A DNA stretch of 64,000 bases, taken from positions 1,707,501 through 1,771,500 of the forward strand of contig NZ_CP142394.1 of assembly GCF_035930445.1 (NCBI RefSeq), in the 5' to 3' direction. Both the position numbers and the translations under genes were made by a program. The DNA is from Sphingopyxis chilensis. Its GTDB lineage: Bacteria > Pseudomonadota > Alphaproteobacteria > Sphingomonadales > Sphingomonadaceae. Below the pieces are notes generated by a model. It was given only the letters and a program-made list of their open reading frames with translations, ran no database searches and was not told the DNA's origin. Positions 9,501 through 19,724 of the stretch are shown here, piece after piece (position 1 is the stretch's first letter; each line of letters begins with the position of its first letter).

Positions 9501-11413
9501 TGCCAAATTCCTCCGACACTCCTGTTTACGTGACCGACGCGCTGATCGCCGAGGATATCGACGCCTATCTCGCGGGTCATGAGAAGAAGTCGCTGCTTCG
9601 GTTCATCACCTGCGGTTCGGTCGATGACGGCAAGTCGACGCTGATCGGGCGCCTGCTCTATGACTCGAAGATGATCTTCGAGGATCAGCTCGCCGCGCTC
9701 GAAGCCGACAGCAAGCGCGTGGGCACGCAGGGACAGGAGATCGACTTCGCGCTGCTCGTCGACGGCCTCGCCGCCGAGCGGGAGCAGGGGATCACGATCG
9801 ACGTCGCGTACCGCTTTTTCACGACCGAAAAGCGCAAGTTCATCGTCGCCGACACGCCGGGGCACGAGCAATACACGCGCAACATGGTCACCGGCGCCTC
9901 GACCGCGGATCTTGCGGTCATACTGATCGACGCGCGCAAGGGCGTGCTGACACAGACACGTCGCCACAGCTTCCTCGCGCAACTGATCGGCATCAAGCAT
10001 ATCGTGCTCGCGGTGAACAAGATGGACCTTGTCGGCTATGACAAGGGCGTCTTTGAACGTATCCTGCTGAGCTATCGCGCTTTCGCGAGCGAGATCGGGA
10101 TCACGAATTTTACCGCGATCCCCATCTCGGGCTTCAAGGGCGACAATATCACTGCGTTGTCGGAGAACACGCCCTGGTTCAAGGGGCCGGCGCTGATCGA
10201 GCATCTCGAGAATGTCGAGATCGGCGTTGCCGCTGACCAGACGAAACCGTTTCGGTTGCCGGTGCAATGGGTCAACCGCCCGAACCTGGACTTTCGCGGT
10301 TTCTCGGGGCAGCTCGCGAGCGGCAAGATCAAGCCCGGCGACGCCGTTCGCATATTGCCGAGTGGCAAGACGACGACGGTCGACCGGATCGTCACGCTCG
10401 ACGGCGACCTCGATGAGGCCGTTGCGGGCCAGTCGGTGACGCTGACGCTCGCCGACGAAGTCGATTGTTCGCGCGGCGACGTGATCGCCGCTGCCGATGC
10501 CCCGCCAGAAGCCGCCGACCAGTTCGAGGCGACTTTGGTATGGATGGCCGACGAGGCGATGATCGCGGGCCGCGCCTATTGGCTGAAGCTTGCGACGCAG
10601 AGCGTTTCAGCGACGATCCAGCAGCCGAAGTATGAGATCAACGTCAACACGCTCGACCATCTCGCGGCGAAGACGCTCGAACTCAACGGCATTGGGGTCG
10701 TCGAACTGTCGACCGACAAGCCGATCACCTTCGAGGCCTATGGAGACAACCGCACGCTCGGCGGTTTCATCCTGATCGACAAGCTGACCAATGCGACCGT
10801 GGCCGCAGGCATGCTGCACTTCAGCCTGCGCCGCGCGCAGAATGTCCATTGGCAGGCGACCGACATCGACCGCGACATGCGCGCGAGCCTCAAGAACCAG
10901 CGGCCCGCGCTGCTCTGGTTCACCGGCCTGTCGGGGTCGGGTAAATCGACGATCGCGAACCTCGTCGAGAAGAAGCTGCACCGGATGAATCGCCACAGTT
11001 TCCTGCTCGACGGCGACAATGTCCGTCACGGGCTCAACCGCGATCTCGGCTTCACCGAGGCCGACCGGATCGAGAATATCCGCCGCGTCGGCGAGGTCGC
11101 CAAGCTGATGAGCGACGCGGGCCTGATTGTGATCACGGCCTTCATCTCGCCCTTCCGGGTCGAGCGCGAAATGGTACGTAGCATGCTGCCCGAGGGTGAG
11201 TTCCTCGAAATCTTCATCGACACCCCGCTGGCGGAGGCGGAGAGGCGCGACGTCAAGGGCCTCTATAAAAAGGCGCGCGCCGGCCAGCTCAAGAATTTCA
11301 CCGGCATCGACAGCCCTTATGAAGCGCCCGAGAACCCCGAAATTCGGATCGACACGACCGCAATGACGCCCGACGAAGCGGCCGACCTGATCATCGATCG
11401 CTTGCTGGGATAG
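9500..11413 (+). CDS. cysNC: Bifunctional sulfate adenylyltransferase subunit 1 / adenylylsulfate kinase
   Basis: 637-residue fusion. The N-terminal part (to about residue 450) is the CysN GTPase with P-loop GSVDDGKST, switch motif [12 protein letters not shown] and specificity motif NKMD, followed by EF-Tu-like beta-barrel domains. The C-terminal part (from about residue 455) is APS kinase CysC with P-loop GLSGSGKST, the segment [17 protein letters not shown] and the R-rich lid. It drives APS formation by GTP hydrolysis and phosphorylates APS to PAPS. It overlaps cysD by one base; cysQ follows after two bases. Fusion of CysN and CysC is common in alphaproteobacteria. The longer open frame upstream of 9500 is antisense-type background inside cysD. 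Confidence 0.96.
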   Translation: MPNSSDTPVYVTDALIAEDIDAYLAGHEKKSLLRFITCGSVDDGKSTLIGRLLYDSKMIFEDQLAALEADSKRVGTQGQEIDFALLVDGLAAEREQGITIDVAYRFFTTEKRKFIVADTPGHEQYTRNMVTGASTADLAVILIDARKGVLTQTRRHSFLAQLIGIKHIVLAVNKMDLVGYDKGVFERILLSYRAFASEIGITNFTAIPISGFKGDNITALSENTPWFKGPALIEHLENVEIGVAADQTKPFRLPVQWVNRPNLDFRGFSGQLASGKIKPGDAVRILPSGKTTTVDRIVTLDGDLDEAVAGQSVTLTLADEVDCSRGDVIAAADAPPEAADQFEATLVWMADEAMIAGRAYWLKLATQSVSATIQQPKYEINVNTLDHLAAKTLELNGIGVVELSTDKPITFEAYGDNRTLGGFILIDKLTNATVAAGMLHFSLRRAQNVHWQATDIDRDMRASLKNQRPALLWFTGLSGSGKSTIANLVEKKLHRMNRHSFLLDGDNVRHGLNRDLGFTEADRIENIRRVGEVAKLMSDAGLIVITAFISPFRVEREMVRSMLPEGEFLEIFIDTPLAEAERRDVKGLYKKARAGQLKNFTGIDSPYEAPENPEIRIDTTAMTPDEAADLIIDRLLG

Positions 11414-11415
11414 AT

Positions 11416-12165
11416 ATGGCTGCGGGGGAAACGGACGAACAACTGGCCGAACGGCTGGCAACCGAAGCGGGGGCGATCCTGCTTGACCTGCGTGCGCGCG
11501 GCGACCTCGAAGGCAAGGCGCTAGGGAAGGCGGGTGACGAGCAGGCCAACGCTATGCTCTGCCGGGAAATCCGTGCTGCACGTCCCGCCGATGCGCTTCT
11601 TTCGGAGGAAGAGAAGGACAATGTCGCGCGCTGCGGACAGAGCCGCGTCTGGATCGTCGACCCGCTCGACGGCACCCGCGAATATGGTGAGGGCAGAGAC
11701 GATTGGGCGGTCCATGTCGCGCTCGCGGTCGATGGCGTCGCAACCGTCGGCGCGGTCGCGCTGCCTGGGCTCGGCATCACGCTGACCTCGGGGGCCCCCG
11801 CCGCGCAGCAACCGGCAAACGAACCGCTGCGCATGCTCGTCAGCCGGACGCGCCCTGCGGCCGAAGCCGTTTTCGTAGCGGAGAAACTTGGCGCCGAGCT
11901 TGTTGCAATGGGCTCGGCAGGGGCCAAGGCGATGGCGGTCGTGCGCGGCGAGGCGGATATCTATCTCCACACCGGCGGCCAGTATGAATGGGACAATTGT
12001 GCGCCCGTCGCGGTGGCGCAGGCGGCCGGTTTGCACGTCAGCCGCGTGGATGGTTCGCCGATCCGTTATAACAATCCCGACACCTATCTTCCCGACCTGC
12101 TGATCTGCCGGAAAGGGCTTGCCGCCGAAGTGCTGCGCCTCGCCGCATTATATTCACCGGGCTGA
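11416..12165 (+). CDS. cysQ: 3'(2'),5'-bisphosphate nucleotidase
   Basis: 249-residue member of the inositol-monophosphatase fold, dephosphorylating 3'-phosphoadenosine 5'-phosphate, the by-product of PAPS use. The Mg2+ site is visible: Glu residues in LLSEEEKDN, the motif WIVDPLDGTREYGE and the C-terminal aspartate in QYEWDNCAPVAVAQAAG. The length is typical. It follows cysNC by two bases, so the operon couples PAPS production to removal of the inhibitory PAP. Specificity for PAP rather than inositol phosphates is inferred from this context and the CysQ-like DGTREY form of the motif. Confidence 0.92.
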   Translation: MAAGETDEQLAERLATEAGAILLDLRARGDLEGKALGKAGDEQANAMLCREIRAARPADALLSEEEKDNVARCGQSRVWIVDPLDGTREYGEGRDDWAVHVALAVDGVATVGAVALPGLGITLTSGAPAAQQPANEPLRMLVSRTRPAAEAVFVAEKLGAELVAMGSAGAKAMAVVRGEADIYLHTGGQYEWDNCAPVAVAQAAGLHVSRVDGSPIRYNNPDTYLPDLLICRKGLAAEVLRLAALYSPG

Positions 12166-12239
12166 CGGGCAGGGCATTGCCAGCGGCGCGGCCGCGCCTT
12201 AATCCGTTGCATCGAAAAACCGAAAACGGGAGATGCGCT

Positions 12240-13379
12240 ATGACCGACCTGCCTGAAACCAATCTTACCATGCTGACGCTTGTGAAGCCCGAAGGGCAGC
12301 TCGAAGTGTCGATCGAGCGCCGTCCGATGCCGACGCCGAAACCGCATGAGGTTTTGGTGAAGGTGCTCGCCGCGCCGATCAACCCGTCGGACCTCGGCCT
12401 GCTGTTCGGCGGCGCTGACATGTCGACCGCGCGAGCCTCGACGCGCGACGGGCTGCCCATGATTACCGCCGACGTGCCGCCTGCGGGCATGCGTGCGATG
12501 GCGGGGCGCATCGGCGAAGCGCTGGCGATCGGCAACGAAGGCTGCGGCACGGTCGTCGCGGCTGGTGATTCGCCCGAAGCGCAGGCGCTGCTTGGCAAGA
12601 CCGTCGCACTGCTCGGCGGCGAAATGTACGCTGAATATCGCTGCCTCCCGGTCCAGATGGTGATGCAGTTACCCGACGGCACCGACCCCGCTGATGGCGC
12701 CTCCTGCTTCGTCAATCCGCTGACCAGCCTTGCCTTTACCGAGACGATGCGGATGGAGAAGCACAGCGCGATCGTCCACACCGCCGCCGCGTCGAACCTC
12801 GGCCAGATGCTCGTCAAGATTTGCGCGAAGGACGGCATTCCGCTGGTCAATATCGTGCGCAGCGCCGCGCAGGTCGAAATCCTGAAGGGCATCGGCGCGA
12901 AACATATCGTCAATAGCAGCGCCGATGATTTCATGGAGCGGCTGATCGACGCGATCGCCGAAACCGGCGCGACGCTCGGCTTTGACGCCACCGGCGGCGG
13001 CAAGCTCGCGGGCCAGATCCTGACCGCGATGGAAGCGGCGGCGGTGCGGACGATGACGACCTACAGCCGTTACGGCTCCGACACGTTCAAGCAGGTCTAT
13101 ATCTACGGCGCGCTTGACCTGTCGCCGACGACCTTTTCGGCGCGCAGCTTTGGCCTGACCTGGTCGCTCTCGGGTTTCCTCCTCACACCCTTCATGGCGA
13201 AGGCCGGACCGGAAGTTGTGGGGCGGATGCGCAAGCGCGTGGTCGACGAGCTGACGACGACGTTCAAGAGCCACTATAGCCACGAAGTCTCGCTGGCCGA
13301 GGCGCTGAATGTCGATACGGCGCAGGCGTATAATGCGAAGCGGACGGGCGAGAAATATCTGATCAAACCGCATGGGTGA
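12240..13379 (+). CDS. Medium-chain dehydrogenase/reductase (zinc-free, quinone-oxidoreductase-like)
   Basis: 379 residues with the MDR layout: an N-terminal GroES-like fold (PKPHEVLVKVLAAPINPSDL, GNEGCGTVVAAG) and a Rossmann NAD(P) domain (HTAAASNLGQMLVKICAKDG). The structural-zinc cysteines are absent, as in quinone oxidoreductases and enoyl reductases. It resembles a sphingomonad group annotated only as zinc-binding or alcohol dehydrogenases, so the substrate is unknown. The ATG at 12240 follows CGGGAG; the longer frame to 12177 lacks MDR similarity. It starts 74 bp after cysQ and is followed by a palindromic repeat. Confidence 0.85.
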   Translation: MTDLPETNLTMLTLVKPEGQLEVSIERRPMPTPKPHEVLVKVLAAPINPSDLGLLFGGADMSTARASTRDGLPMITADVPPAGMRAMAGRIGEALAIGNEGCGTVVAAGDSPEAQALLGKTVALLGGEMYAEYRCLPVQMVMQLPDGTDPADGASCFVNPLTSLAFTETMRMEKHSAIVHTAAASNLGQMLVKICAKDGIPLVNIVRSAAQVEILKGIGAKHIVNSSADDFMERLIDAIAETGATLGFDATGGGKLAGQILTAMEAAAVRTMTTYSRYGSDTFKQVYIYGALDLSPTTFSARSFGLTWSLSGFLLTPFMAKAGPEVVGRMRKRVVDELTTTFKSHYSHEVSLAEALNVDTAQAYNAKRTGEKYLIKPHG

Positions 13380-13412
13380 GGATGATCGAGTCGGTCTTTG
13401 ACGATAATATTG

Positions 13413-13498
13413 CCCGTGATCCCCGGCGAAAGCCGGGGCCCAGCAAGGCAAAGCAGTCTTGGCAGTCTTGGGCCCCGGCTTTCGCCGGGGTGCACGGG
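13413..13498. repeat. REP-like palindromic element, family B
   Basis: Inverted repeat of about 86 bp. The left arm starts CCCGTGATCCCCGGCG and the right arm mirrors it, ending CCGGGGTGCACGGG, with near-perfect pairing. Each arm is itself a hairpin: CCCCGGC-GAAA-GCCGGGG at 13421-13438 closes on a GNRA tetraloop. It lies between the convergent MDR and SDR genes, where it may terminate or protect both transcripts. Only one copy of this family is seen in the window. Confidence 0.85.
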
Positions 13499-13547
13499 AC
13501 CGATCGAATATCCGCTGTCACCAAACGGGTCTCGCCGCGTCGCCGCC

Positions 13548-14267
13548 TCAAAACTGGATCATGATTCGCCGCGCGAGCGCGGGCGATATGCTGTGCACCA
13601 GTTGCAGAAGCTTCACCGTCCCGGCATTGACCTCGCTCTTGCCGGTTCGGATGCCACGTACGATTTCGGCCGCGCAATCGTGCGCGCTCATCTTCTTGCC
13701 TGCGCGGCCCGCGGTCATGTTGGTTTCGACAACGGGCGGCAGCGCCTCGATCACCTGGACATTGCTGTCTTTGAGCAAGTGGCGGATCGCCTGCGTATAG
13801 CTGCGCAACCCCGCCTTGGTTGCGCAATAGACCGACCCGCCCGCACGAGGGGCGATCGCGAGGCCTGACGTGACGTTGACGATCGCGGCTTCGGGCTGGG
13901 CGCGAAGCACGGGCAACAGCCGCGTGCAGAGCGCGATCGGCGCGTCGAGATTGGTGCGGATGCAATGCGCCGCATTGTCGAGTGTTTCAGGCCGGTCCAA
14001 CTCATATTCGCTGCCGACGCCGGCGTTGTTGACGAGCAACGCGAGCGGCTTGCCCGCCACACCAGCGACGATGGCATCGACGCCCGACGGCGTGGATATG
14101 TCGCTCGTGATCGTCCCGAAGCCGAGCCCTGCCATCGCCTGCAATTTCTCGGCCGAGCGGCCCGTGACGATGACCTCGGCGCCTGCGCCCTGCAATTGCA
14201 GCGCGATCTCGCGCCCGATGCCGTCGCTACCGCCGGTGACCAGCGCGAGCTTTCCCTTGATATTCAT
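13548..14267 (-). CDS. Short-chain dehydrogenase/reductase, DltE-like
   Basis: 239-residue classical SDR: cofactor loop TGGSDGIG at residues about 10-17, NNAG, and catalytic Ser with YCATK (Tyr and Lys four apart). The region ALPPVVETNMT is typical of the DltE-like subgroup, whose members are oxidoreductases of unknown substrate despite the name. The ATG at 14267 follows a strong GGGAGGGG ribosome-binding site and is preferred over an upstream in-frame start. It is convergent with the MDR gene and divergent from uvrC, 71 bp apart. Confidence 0.9.
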   Translation of the reverse strand: MNIKGKLALVTGGSDGIGREIALQLQGAGAEVIVTGRSAEKLQAMAGLGFGTITSDISTPSGVDAIVAGVAGKPLALLVNNAGVGSEYELDRPETLDNAAHCIRTNLDAPIALCTRLLPVLRAQPEAAIVNVTSGLAIAPRAGGSVYCATKAGLRSYTQAIRHLLKDSNVQVIEALPPVVETNMTAGRAGKKMSAHDCAAEIVRGIRTGKSEVNAGTVKLLQLVHSISPALARRIMIQF

Positions 14268-14338
14268 GCGACCCCTCCCATGAGCTTTTACCTTGCGCAC
14301 TATGGCGGCTCGCATCGCCATCGCCTACATGCAAAATC

Positions 14339-16273
14339 ATGGCCCGCCCGAACGCTCCCGACCGATTCAACGAAGAAAAAGCGACCTATGTCATCCGCGG
14401 AGGAGAGGGGGAGGGCGACCAGCCCGACCTCGAGCGCGGCGCCGAGGCGATCCGCAGCGTCGTGCGCAAACTCCCCGCGCGGCCGGGCGTCTATCGAATG
14501 CTCGATGCACGCGGCGACGTGCTCTATGTCGGCAAGGCGCGGGCGCTCAAGAATCGCGTGACCAACTACACGCAAGTCGCGCGCCTGCCGCAGCGGCTGC
14601 AGCGCATGGTTTCACAGACGCGCGCGATGGAGATCGTCACGACGACGAGCGAGGCCGAGGCGCTGCTGCTCGAGGCGCAGCTGATCAAGCGCTATCGGCC
14701 ACCCTATAATGTGCTGCTGCGCGACGACAAAAGCTTTCCCTTCATCCTGCTGCGCATGGATCACGACTTTCCACGCGTGCAGAAGCATCGGGGCGCGCGG
14801 CGCGCGAAAGGGCGCTATTACGGCCCCTTTGCGAGTGCGGGGTCGGTGAACCAGACGCTCAACGCGCTGCAAAAGACGTTCCTGCTGCGCAGCTGCACCG
14901 ACAGCTTTTTCGCCAATCGCTCGCGCCCGTGCCTGCTCTACCAGATCAAGCGGTGCAGCGCGCCGTGCGTCGATCGCATCTCCAAGGAAGATTATGCGGG
15001 GCTGGTGAGCGACGCGCAGGATTTTCTAGAGGGGCGTTCGACCGCCGTGCAGAAACGGCTCGGCGACGCGATGACCAAGGCCGCCGACGCGATGGATTAT
15101 GAGCAGGCGGCGGTGATCCGCGACCGGCTGAAATCGCTGACATTCATCCAGGGCAGCCAGTCGGTCCACGCTGACGGGCTGGGCGACGCCGATGTGTTCG
15201 CGCTGGCCGCGAAGGGCGGGCAGCTGTGCATCGCGGGTTTCTTCATCCGGGGCGGGCAGAATTGGGGGCACCGCAGCTTCTTCCCCGCGCATGTGTCGGG
15301 GGTCCCCGAGGCCGAGGTGATGGCGAGCTTCCTGATGCAATTTTACGAAGGCGTGCCGCCGCCGAAGCTTATCCTCGTCGATCGCGAGCCCGACGAATGC
15401 GCCCTGCTCGCCGAGGCGCTCAGCGAAAGCGGCAGCCGCAAGGTCGAGATCAGCGTGCCGCAGCGCGGCAACCGCCGGCGCCTGCTCGAACAGGCCGTGC
15501 GCAATGCCGGCGAGGAACTCGACCGGCGGCTCGCGGAGAGCAGCAGCCAGGCGAAGCTCGGGCGCGAACTTGCCGAGCTGTTCGATCTCGAAAATCCGCC
15601 GCAGCGCATCGAGATCTACGACAACAGCCATATCCAGGGCACCAATGCGCTCGGTGCGATGGTCGTCGCGGGGCCCGAGGGCTGGATCAAGGGCGCCTAT
15701 CGCAAGTTCAACATCAAGCGCGCCGAGACGATGCCGGGCGACGATTTCGCGATGATGCGCGAAGTGTTCCAACGCCGCTTCGCGCGCGCGATCGAGGAGG
15801 ATCCCGAGCGGACGAAGGGCGAATGGCCCGACCTGGTGTTGATCGACGGCGGCAAGGGGCAGGTGTCGGCGGCGGGCGCGGTGCTCGCCGAACTGGGCAT
15901 CGACGATCTGACCTATGTGGGGGTCGCCAAGGGCCCCGACCGCAACGCCGGACGCGAGACCTTCTACCATCCCGACGGGCGCGAATTCACGCTACCGCCG
16001 AACAATGCCGTGCTTTTCTATATCCAGCGGCTGCGCGACGAGGCGCACCGCTTCGCGATCGGCGCGCATCGGCAGAAACGCGCGAAGGCGATGGGCAGCT
16101 CGCCGCTCGACGAGGTGCCTGGGATCGGTCCGGCGCGCAAGAAGGCGCTGCTGATGCACTTCGGCACCGCGCGCGCGGTGCGCGGCGCGAGCCTCGAGGA
16201 TCTGCAGAAGGCGCCGGGCGTCAGCGCCGCGGTCGCGCAGGCGGTGCATGATTTCTATCATTCGGGACGATGA
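14339..16273 (+). CDS. uvrC: Excinuclease ABC subunit C
   Basis: 644 residues, normal for UvrC, the dual-incision nuclease of nucleotide excision repair. Domains in order: GIY-YIG nuclease (PARPGVYRMLDARG, LYVGKARALKNRV, from about residue 45), the UVR helix pair that binds UvrB (about 225-265), the RNase-H-like C-terminal nuclease (DNSHIQGTNALGAMVV, IDGGKGQ) and a double helix-hairpin-helix (PLDEVPGIGPARKKALL). The first roughly 40 residues are a charged extension longer than in E. coli. It heads the seven-gene one-strand block running to 20931, with the thioesterase starting 13 bases after its stop. Confidence 0.97.
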   Translation: MARPNAPDRFNEEKATYVIRGGEGEGDQPDLERGAEAIRSVVRKLPARPGVYRMLDARGDVLYVGKARALKNRVTNYTQVARLPQRLQRMVSQTRAMEIVTTTSEAEALLLEAQLIKRYRPPYNVLLRDDKSFPFILLRMDHDFPRVQKHRGARRAKGRYYGPFASAGSVNQTLNALQKTFLLRSCTDSFFANRSRPCLLYQIKRCSAPCVDRISKEDYAGLVSDAQDFLEGRSTAVQKRLGDAMTKAADAMDYEQAAVIRDRLKSLTFIQGSQSVHADGLGDADVFALAAKGGQLCIAGFFIRGGQNWGHRSFFPAHVSGVPEAEVMASFLMQFYEGVPPPKLILVDREPDECALLAEALSESGSRKVEISVPQRGNRRRLLEQAVRNAGEELDRRLAESSSQAKLGRELAELFDLENPPQRIEIYDNSHIQGTNALGAMVVAGPEGWIKGAYRKFNIKRAETMPGDDFAMMREVFQRRFARAIEEDPERTKGEWPDLVLIDGGKGQVSAAGAVLAELGIDDLTYVGVAKGPDRNAGRETFYHPDGREFTLPPNNAVLFYIQRLRDEAHRFAIGAHRQKRAKAMGSSPLDEVPGIGPARKKALLMHFGTARAVRGASLEDLQKAPGVSAAVAQAVHDFYHSGR

Positions 16274-16286
16274 GGGAGAGACGGAG

Positions 16287-16679
16287 ATGGATTTTGCAGC
16301 AGCCATGCCGCTGGCAGGGACGCTCGGCATCACGATCGACGAAGGCAGCAAGGAGCGTGTCGCGGGCAAGCTGCCCGTGCGGCCCGACATCTGCACCGCG
16401 GGCGGGATCGTCCATGGCGGTGCGATCATGGCCTTTGCCGACTGCCTCGGCGCGGTTGGGGCGTTCCTGACGTTGCCCGAAGGGGCGAGCGGCACGACGA
16501 CGATCGAGAGCAAGACCAACTTCCTTGGCGCGGGCCCGGTGGGATCGGTGCTGGTCGGCGAAGCGACGCCGGTGAAGGTCGGCAAGCGGCTGTCGGTTTG
16601 GCAGACGCGCATCCGTACCGAGGATGGCGCCGACGTCGCACTGGTGACGCAGACGCAGATGGTGCTTTGGCCAGCCTGA
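16287..16679 (+). CDS. PaaI family hotdog-fold thioesterase
   Basis: 130 residues with the hotdog thioesterase signature: [20 protein letters not shown] carries the catalytic-region His-Gly-Gly and Asp, followed by the beta-sheet segment [12 protein letters not shown]. It probably hydrolyses an aryl- or acyl-CoA; the substrate is not evident. The ATG at 16287 follows GAGAGACGGAG. The last codons overlap the proposed TTG start of recO. A second, unrelated PaaI-type thioesterase lies at 26482-26913. Confidence 0.88.
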   Translation: MDFAAAMPLAGTLGITIDEGSKERVAGKLPVRPDICTAGGIVHGGAIMAFADCLGAVGAFLTLPEGASGTTTIESKTNFLGAGPVGSVLVGEATPVKVGKRLSVWQTRIRTEDGADVALVTQTQMVLWPA

Positions 16680-17419
16680 CCGCCGATGCCATCGTCTGCG
16701 CGGTGCGTGCGCATGGCGAGCATGGCGCGATCCTGCGCGCGCTGACGCACGAAGCCGGATTGATCGCAGGCTATGTGCGCGGCGGGCGGTCGCGGCGGCT
16801 CCGCCCGATCCTGATGCCGGGCAATCTCGTCGCGATCGAACTGCGCGCACGGACCGAGGAGCAGCTTGGGGGCGCGACGGTCGAGCTTCTGGAGAGCCGC
16901 GCGCCGCTGCTCGCCGAGCCGCTGGCGGCCGCCGCGATCGACTGGGTGACGTGCCTCACGGCGGCGACGCTGCCCGAAAACCAGCCTTATCCGGCGCTTT
17001 ATTCGGTTCTGCTCGCGGTGCTCGATGCTATCGGCGTTGCCGCGTCGGCGCGCCAGTGGGCGCTTGCGTTGGGACGTTACGAGCTTCTTTTGCTCGCGGA
17101 GCTGGGCTTCGGCCTCGATCTCAGCGAATGTGTCGTGACGGGATCGACCGGGGATATTGCTTTCGTAAGTCCCAAATCGGGTGGCGCGGTCAGTGCCGCC
17201 GCCGCCGCCGGATATGAAAAACGCCTCCTTCGCCTTCCGCCGTTCATGCGGAACGACAATCCGGACGAACGCGTACCGGATCCGACGATGACCGACATTC
17301 TCGACTTCCTCGCGATCACCGGTCACTTCCTCGCCCGCGATCTCCTCGACGGGCGAAACCGCGACTTGCTCACCGTAAGGGAAAGATTGATCGACCGGCT
17401 GGGCAGGGCGGTTGCGTGA
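16667..17419 (+). CDS. recO: DNA repair protein RecO
   Basis: About 250 residues; the N-terminal OB-fold ([35 protein letters not shown]) and helical C-terminal part match alphaproteobacterial RecO, which loads RecA on SSB-coated DNA with RecR. The start is probably TTG at 16667, inside the end of the thioesterase gene, because no ATG or GTG occurs at the right distance from the conserved AxxVxxxxxxGE opening; CTG at 16676 is an alternative. The zinc-binding cysteines of some bacterial RecO proteins are not apparent. The gene sits in the tight uvrC-thioesterase-recO-leuB run. Confidence 0.9.
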   Translation: MASLTADAIVCAVRAHGEHGAILRALTHEAGLIAGYVRGGRSRRLRPILMPGNLVAIELRARTEEQLGGATVELLESRAPLLAEPLAAAAIDWVTCLTAATLPENQPYPALYSVLLAVLDAIGVAASARQWALALGRYELLLLAELGFGLDLSECVVTGSTGDIAFVSPKSGGAVSAAAAAGYEKRLLRLPPFMRNDNPDERVPDPTMTDILDFLAITGHFLARDLLDGRNRDLLTVRERLIDRLGRAVA

Positions 17420-17467
17420 CGCGCCGCCGCTGTCTAAGCGGCTGGCGAGACACGAAAGGGCGAGACG

Positions 17468-18514
17468 TTGAAAATCCTGCTGCTGGCTGGCGATGGTATC
17501 GGTCCGGAGATCATGGCGGAAGCCGAAAAGCTTCTCGCCGCGCTTGCGCGTCCCGTGACCCTCGATCGCGCGCTTGTCGGCGGTGCGGCCTATGAAGCGA
17601 CCGGCCATCCGCTGCCGCCCGAAACGCTCGCGAAGGCCAAGGCGGCCGACGCCATTCTCTTCGGCGCGGTCGGCGACCCGCGTTTCGACAATGTCGAGCG
17701 CCATCTGCGCCCTGAACAGGCGATCCTCGGCCTGCGCGCCGAACTCGGGCTGTTCGCTAACCTGCGCCCGGCCAAGCTGTTCGCGGGGTTGGAAGACAGC
17801 TCGGCGCTGCGTCCCGAGGTCGCGTCGGCGATCGACCTCTTGATCGTCCGCGAACTCAACGGCGACGTCTATTTCGGCGAAAAGGGCACGCGCACGACGG
17901 CGAGCGGCGAGCGCGAAGGCTATGACATCATGTCCTATAGCGAAAGCGAGGTGCGGCGCATCGCGCACGTTGCCTTCCGCGCGGCGCAGGGTCGGCAAAA
18001 GCGGCTCTGCTCGGTCGACAAGGCGAATGTGCTCGAAACCTCGCAGCTGTGGCGCGACGTCGTGATCGAGGTCGCGGCGGACTATCCCGATGTCGCGCTC
18101 AGCCATATGTATGTCGACAACGCCGCGATGCAGCTGGTGCGCAATCCCGGCCAGTTCGACGTCGTCGTGACCGGCAATTTGTTCGGCGATATATTGTCCG
18201 ACCAGGCGTCGATGTGCGTCGGATCGATCGGGCTTCTCGCCTCGGCTTCGCTCAGCGAAGGCAAGCAGGGGCTGTACGAACCGATCCACGGCAGCGCGCC
18301 CGATATCGCGGGCAAGGGCATAGCCAATCCGCTCGCGATGATATTGTCGCTCGCGATGCTGCTGCGCCATTCGGGCGGCGACGAGGCGAACGCGGCGCGG
18401 ATCGAGGCGGCCGTCGCCAAGATACTGGCCGATGGTGCGCGCGGCGCCGACCTCGGCGGAAACATGGGAACGGCGGCGCTCGGTGACGCGGTCGTGGCCG
18501 CATTGAACGGATAA
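17468..18514 (+). CDS. leuB: 3-isopropylmalate dehydrogenase
   Basis: 348 residues, full length. It oxidatively decarboxylates 3-isopropylmalate in leucine synthesis. Visible motifs are the N-terminal [12 protein letters not shown], the substrate arginines in [20 protein letters not shown], and the metal/active site [10 protein letters not shown] with [14 protein letters not shown]. The adenine-binding C-terminal [14 protein letters not shown] favours NAD. The start is TTG at 17468 behind GAAAGGGCGAG. metZ begins two bases after the stop codon. leuB lying apart from leuCD and beside metZ is unusual but seen in other sphingomonads by general knowledge. Confidence 0.96.
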   Translation: MKILLLAGDGIGPEIMAEAEKLLAALARPVTLDRALVGGAAYEATGHPLPPETLAKAKAADAILFGAVGDPRFDNVERHLRPEQAILGLRAELGLFANLRPAKLFAGLEDSSALRPEVASAIDLLIVRELNGDVYFGEKGTRTTASGEREGYDIMSYSESEVRRIAHVAFRAAQGRQKRLCSVDKANVLETSQLWRDVVIEVAADYPDVALSHMYVDNAAMQLVRNPGQFDVVVTGNLFGDILSDQASMCVGSIGLLASASLSEGKQGLYEPIHGSAPDIAGKGIANPLAMILSLAMLLRHSGGDEANAARIEAAVAKILADGARGADLGGNMGTAALGDAVVAALNG

Positions 18515-18515
18515 G

Positions 18516-19724
18516 ATGATGAAGAAGACCACGGGTTTTGATCGCAGCAGGACGAAGAGCTGGCATCCGGCGACGCAGGCGGTGCGCGGCGGCACCTGGC
18601 GCAGCGAACATGGCGAAACGTCGGAGGCGCTCTTCCTGACCTCGGGCTATACCTATGACAGCGCAGAGGAAGTTGCGGCGCGCTTTGCCGGCGAAGCGCA
18701 GGGCATGACCTATTCGCGGCTGCAGAACCCCACGGTGGCGATGCTCGAGGAGCGGATCGCGCTGATGGAAGGCGCTGAGGCGTGCCGCACGCAGGCGACG
18801 GGCATGGCGGCGATGACGACGGCGCTGCTGTGCCAGCTGTCGGCGGGCGACCACATCGTCGCGGCCAAGGCAGCGTTCGGCTCGTGCCGCTGGCTCGTCG
18901 ACCATCTCTGCCCGCGTTTCGGGATCGAAACCACCGTCGTCGACGGGCGCGATAATGACGCGTGGGAAAAGGCGATCAAGCCGAACACCAAGGTCTTTTT
19001 CTTCGAGACCCCGGCCAACCCGACGATGGATATCGTCGATATGAAGCATGTCTGCGGCGTTGCGAAGGCGCATGGCATCACGACCGTCGTCGACAACGCC
19101 TTTGCGACCAGCGTGCTCCAGCGGCCGATGGATTTTGGCGCCGATGTTGTCGCCTATTCGGCGACCAAGCTGATGGAGGGGCAGGGCCGCGTGCTCGCCG
19201 GCGCCGTCTGCGGGACCGAAAAGTTCATCAACGACGTGCTGCTGCCGTTCCAGCGCAACACCGGCCCCAACCTTTCGCCGTTCAATGCCTGGGTGGTGCT
19301 GAAGGGGCTTGAAACGCTCGACCTGCGCGCGCGGCGGCAATCCGAAAACGCCCTCGCGGTCGGCAAGTTCGTCGAAAGCCGCGTTCCACGCATCCTGCAC
19401 CCCGGCCTCGCGAGCCATCCGCAGCATAATCTGGCGATGAGCCAGATGGAGGCATGTGGCCCGATCTTCTCCTTCGTGCTCGAAGGACGCGAACAGGCGA
19501 TGGGTCTGCTCAACGCACTCGAACTCGTTGATATTTCGAACAACATCGGCGATTCCCGCAGCCTTTGCTGCCACCCGGCGTCGACCACCCACTATGGCGT
19601 CAGTGCCGAGGCGCGCGCCGACATGGGGGTGGTTGAAGGCATGCTGCGCATCAACATCGGCCTTGAAGATCCGCGCGACCTGATCGCCGATCTGGACCAG
19701 GCATTGACCCGCGTGGGGCTTTGA
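18516..19724 (+). CDS. metZ: O-succinylhomoserine sulfhydrylase
   Basis: 402-residue PLP enzyme of the Cys/Met metabolism family, forming homocysteine from O-succinylhomoserine and sulfide. The PLP lysine is in [19 protein letters not shown] is typical of MetZ. Supporting motifs are [39 protein letters not shown] and [17 protein letters not shown]. It would consume sulfide made from the PAPS produced by the cys genes upstream. It starts two bases after leuB; its stop overlaps the apaG start. Cystathionine synthase or lyase are less likely given the motif set. Confidence 0.93.
   Translation: MMKKTTGFDRSRTKSWHPATQAVRGGTWRSEHGETSEALFLTSGYTYDSAEEVAARFAGEAQGMTYSRLQNPTVAMLEERIALMEGAEACRTQATGMAAMTTALLCQLSAGDHIVAAKAAFGSCRWLVDHLCPRFGIETTVVDGRDNDAWEKAIKPNTKVFFFETPANPTMDIVDMKHVCGVAKAHGITTVVDNAFATSVLQRPMDFGADVVAYSATKLMEGQGRVLAGAVCGTEKFINDVLLPFQRNTGPNLSPFNAWVVLKGLETLDLRARRQSENALAVGKFVESRVPRILHPGLASHPQHNLAMSQMEACGPIFSFVLEGREQAMGLLNALELVDISNNIGDSRSLCCHPASTTHYGVSAEARADMGVVEGMLRINIGLEDPRDLIADLDQALTRVGL

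Noticed and set aside
15992..18595. 867-codon open frame on the minus strand across uvrC to metZ
   Set aside because: Spans five recognised genes in antisense; composition typical of shadow frames.
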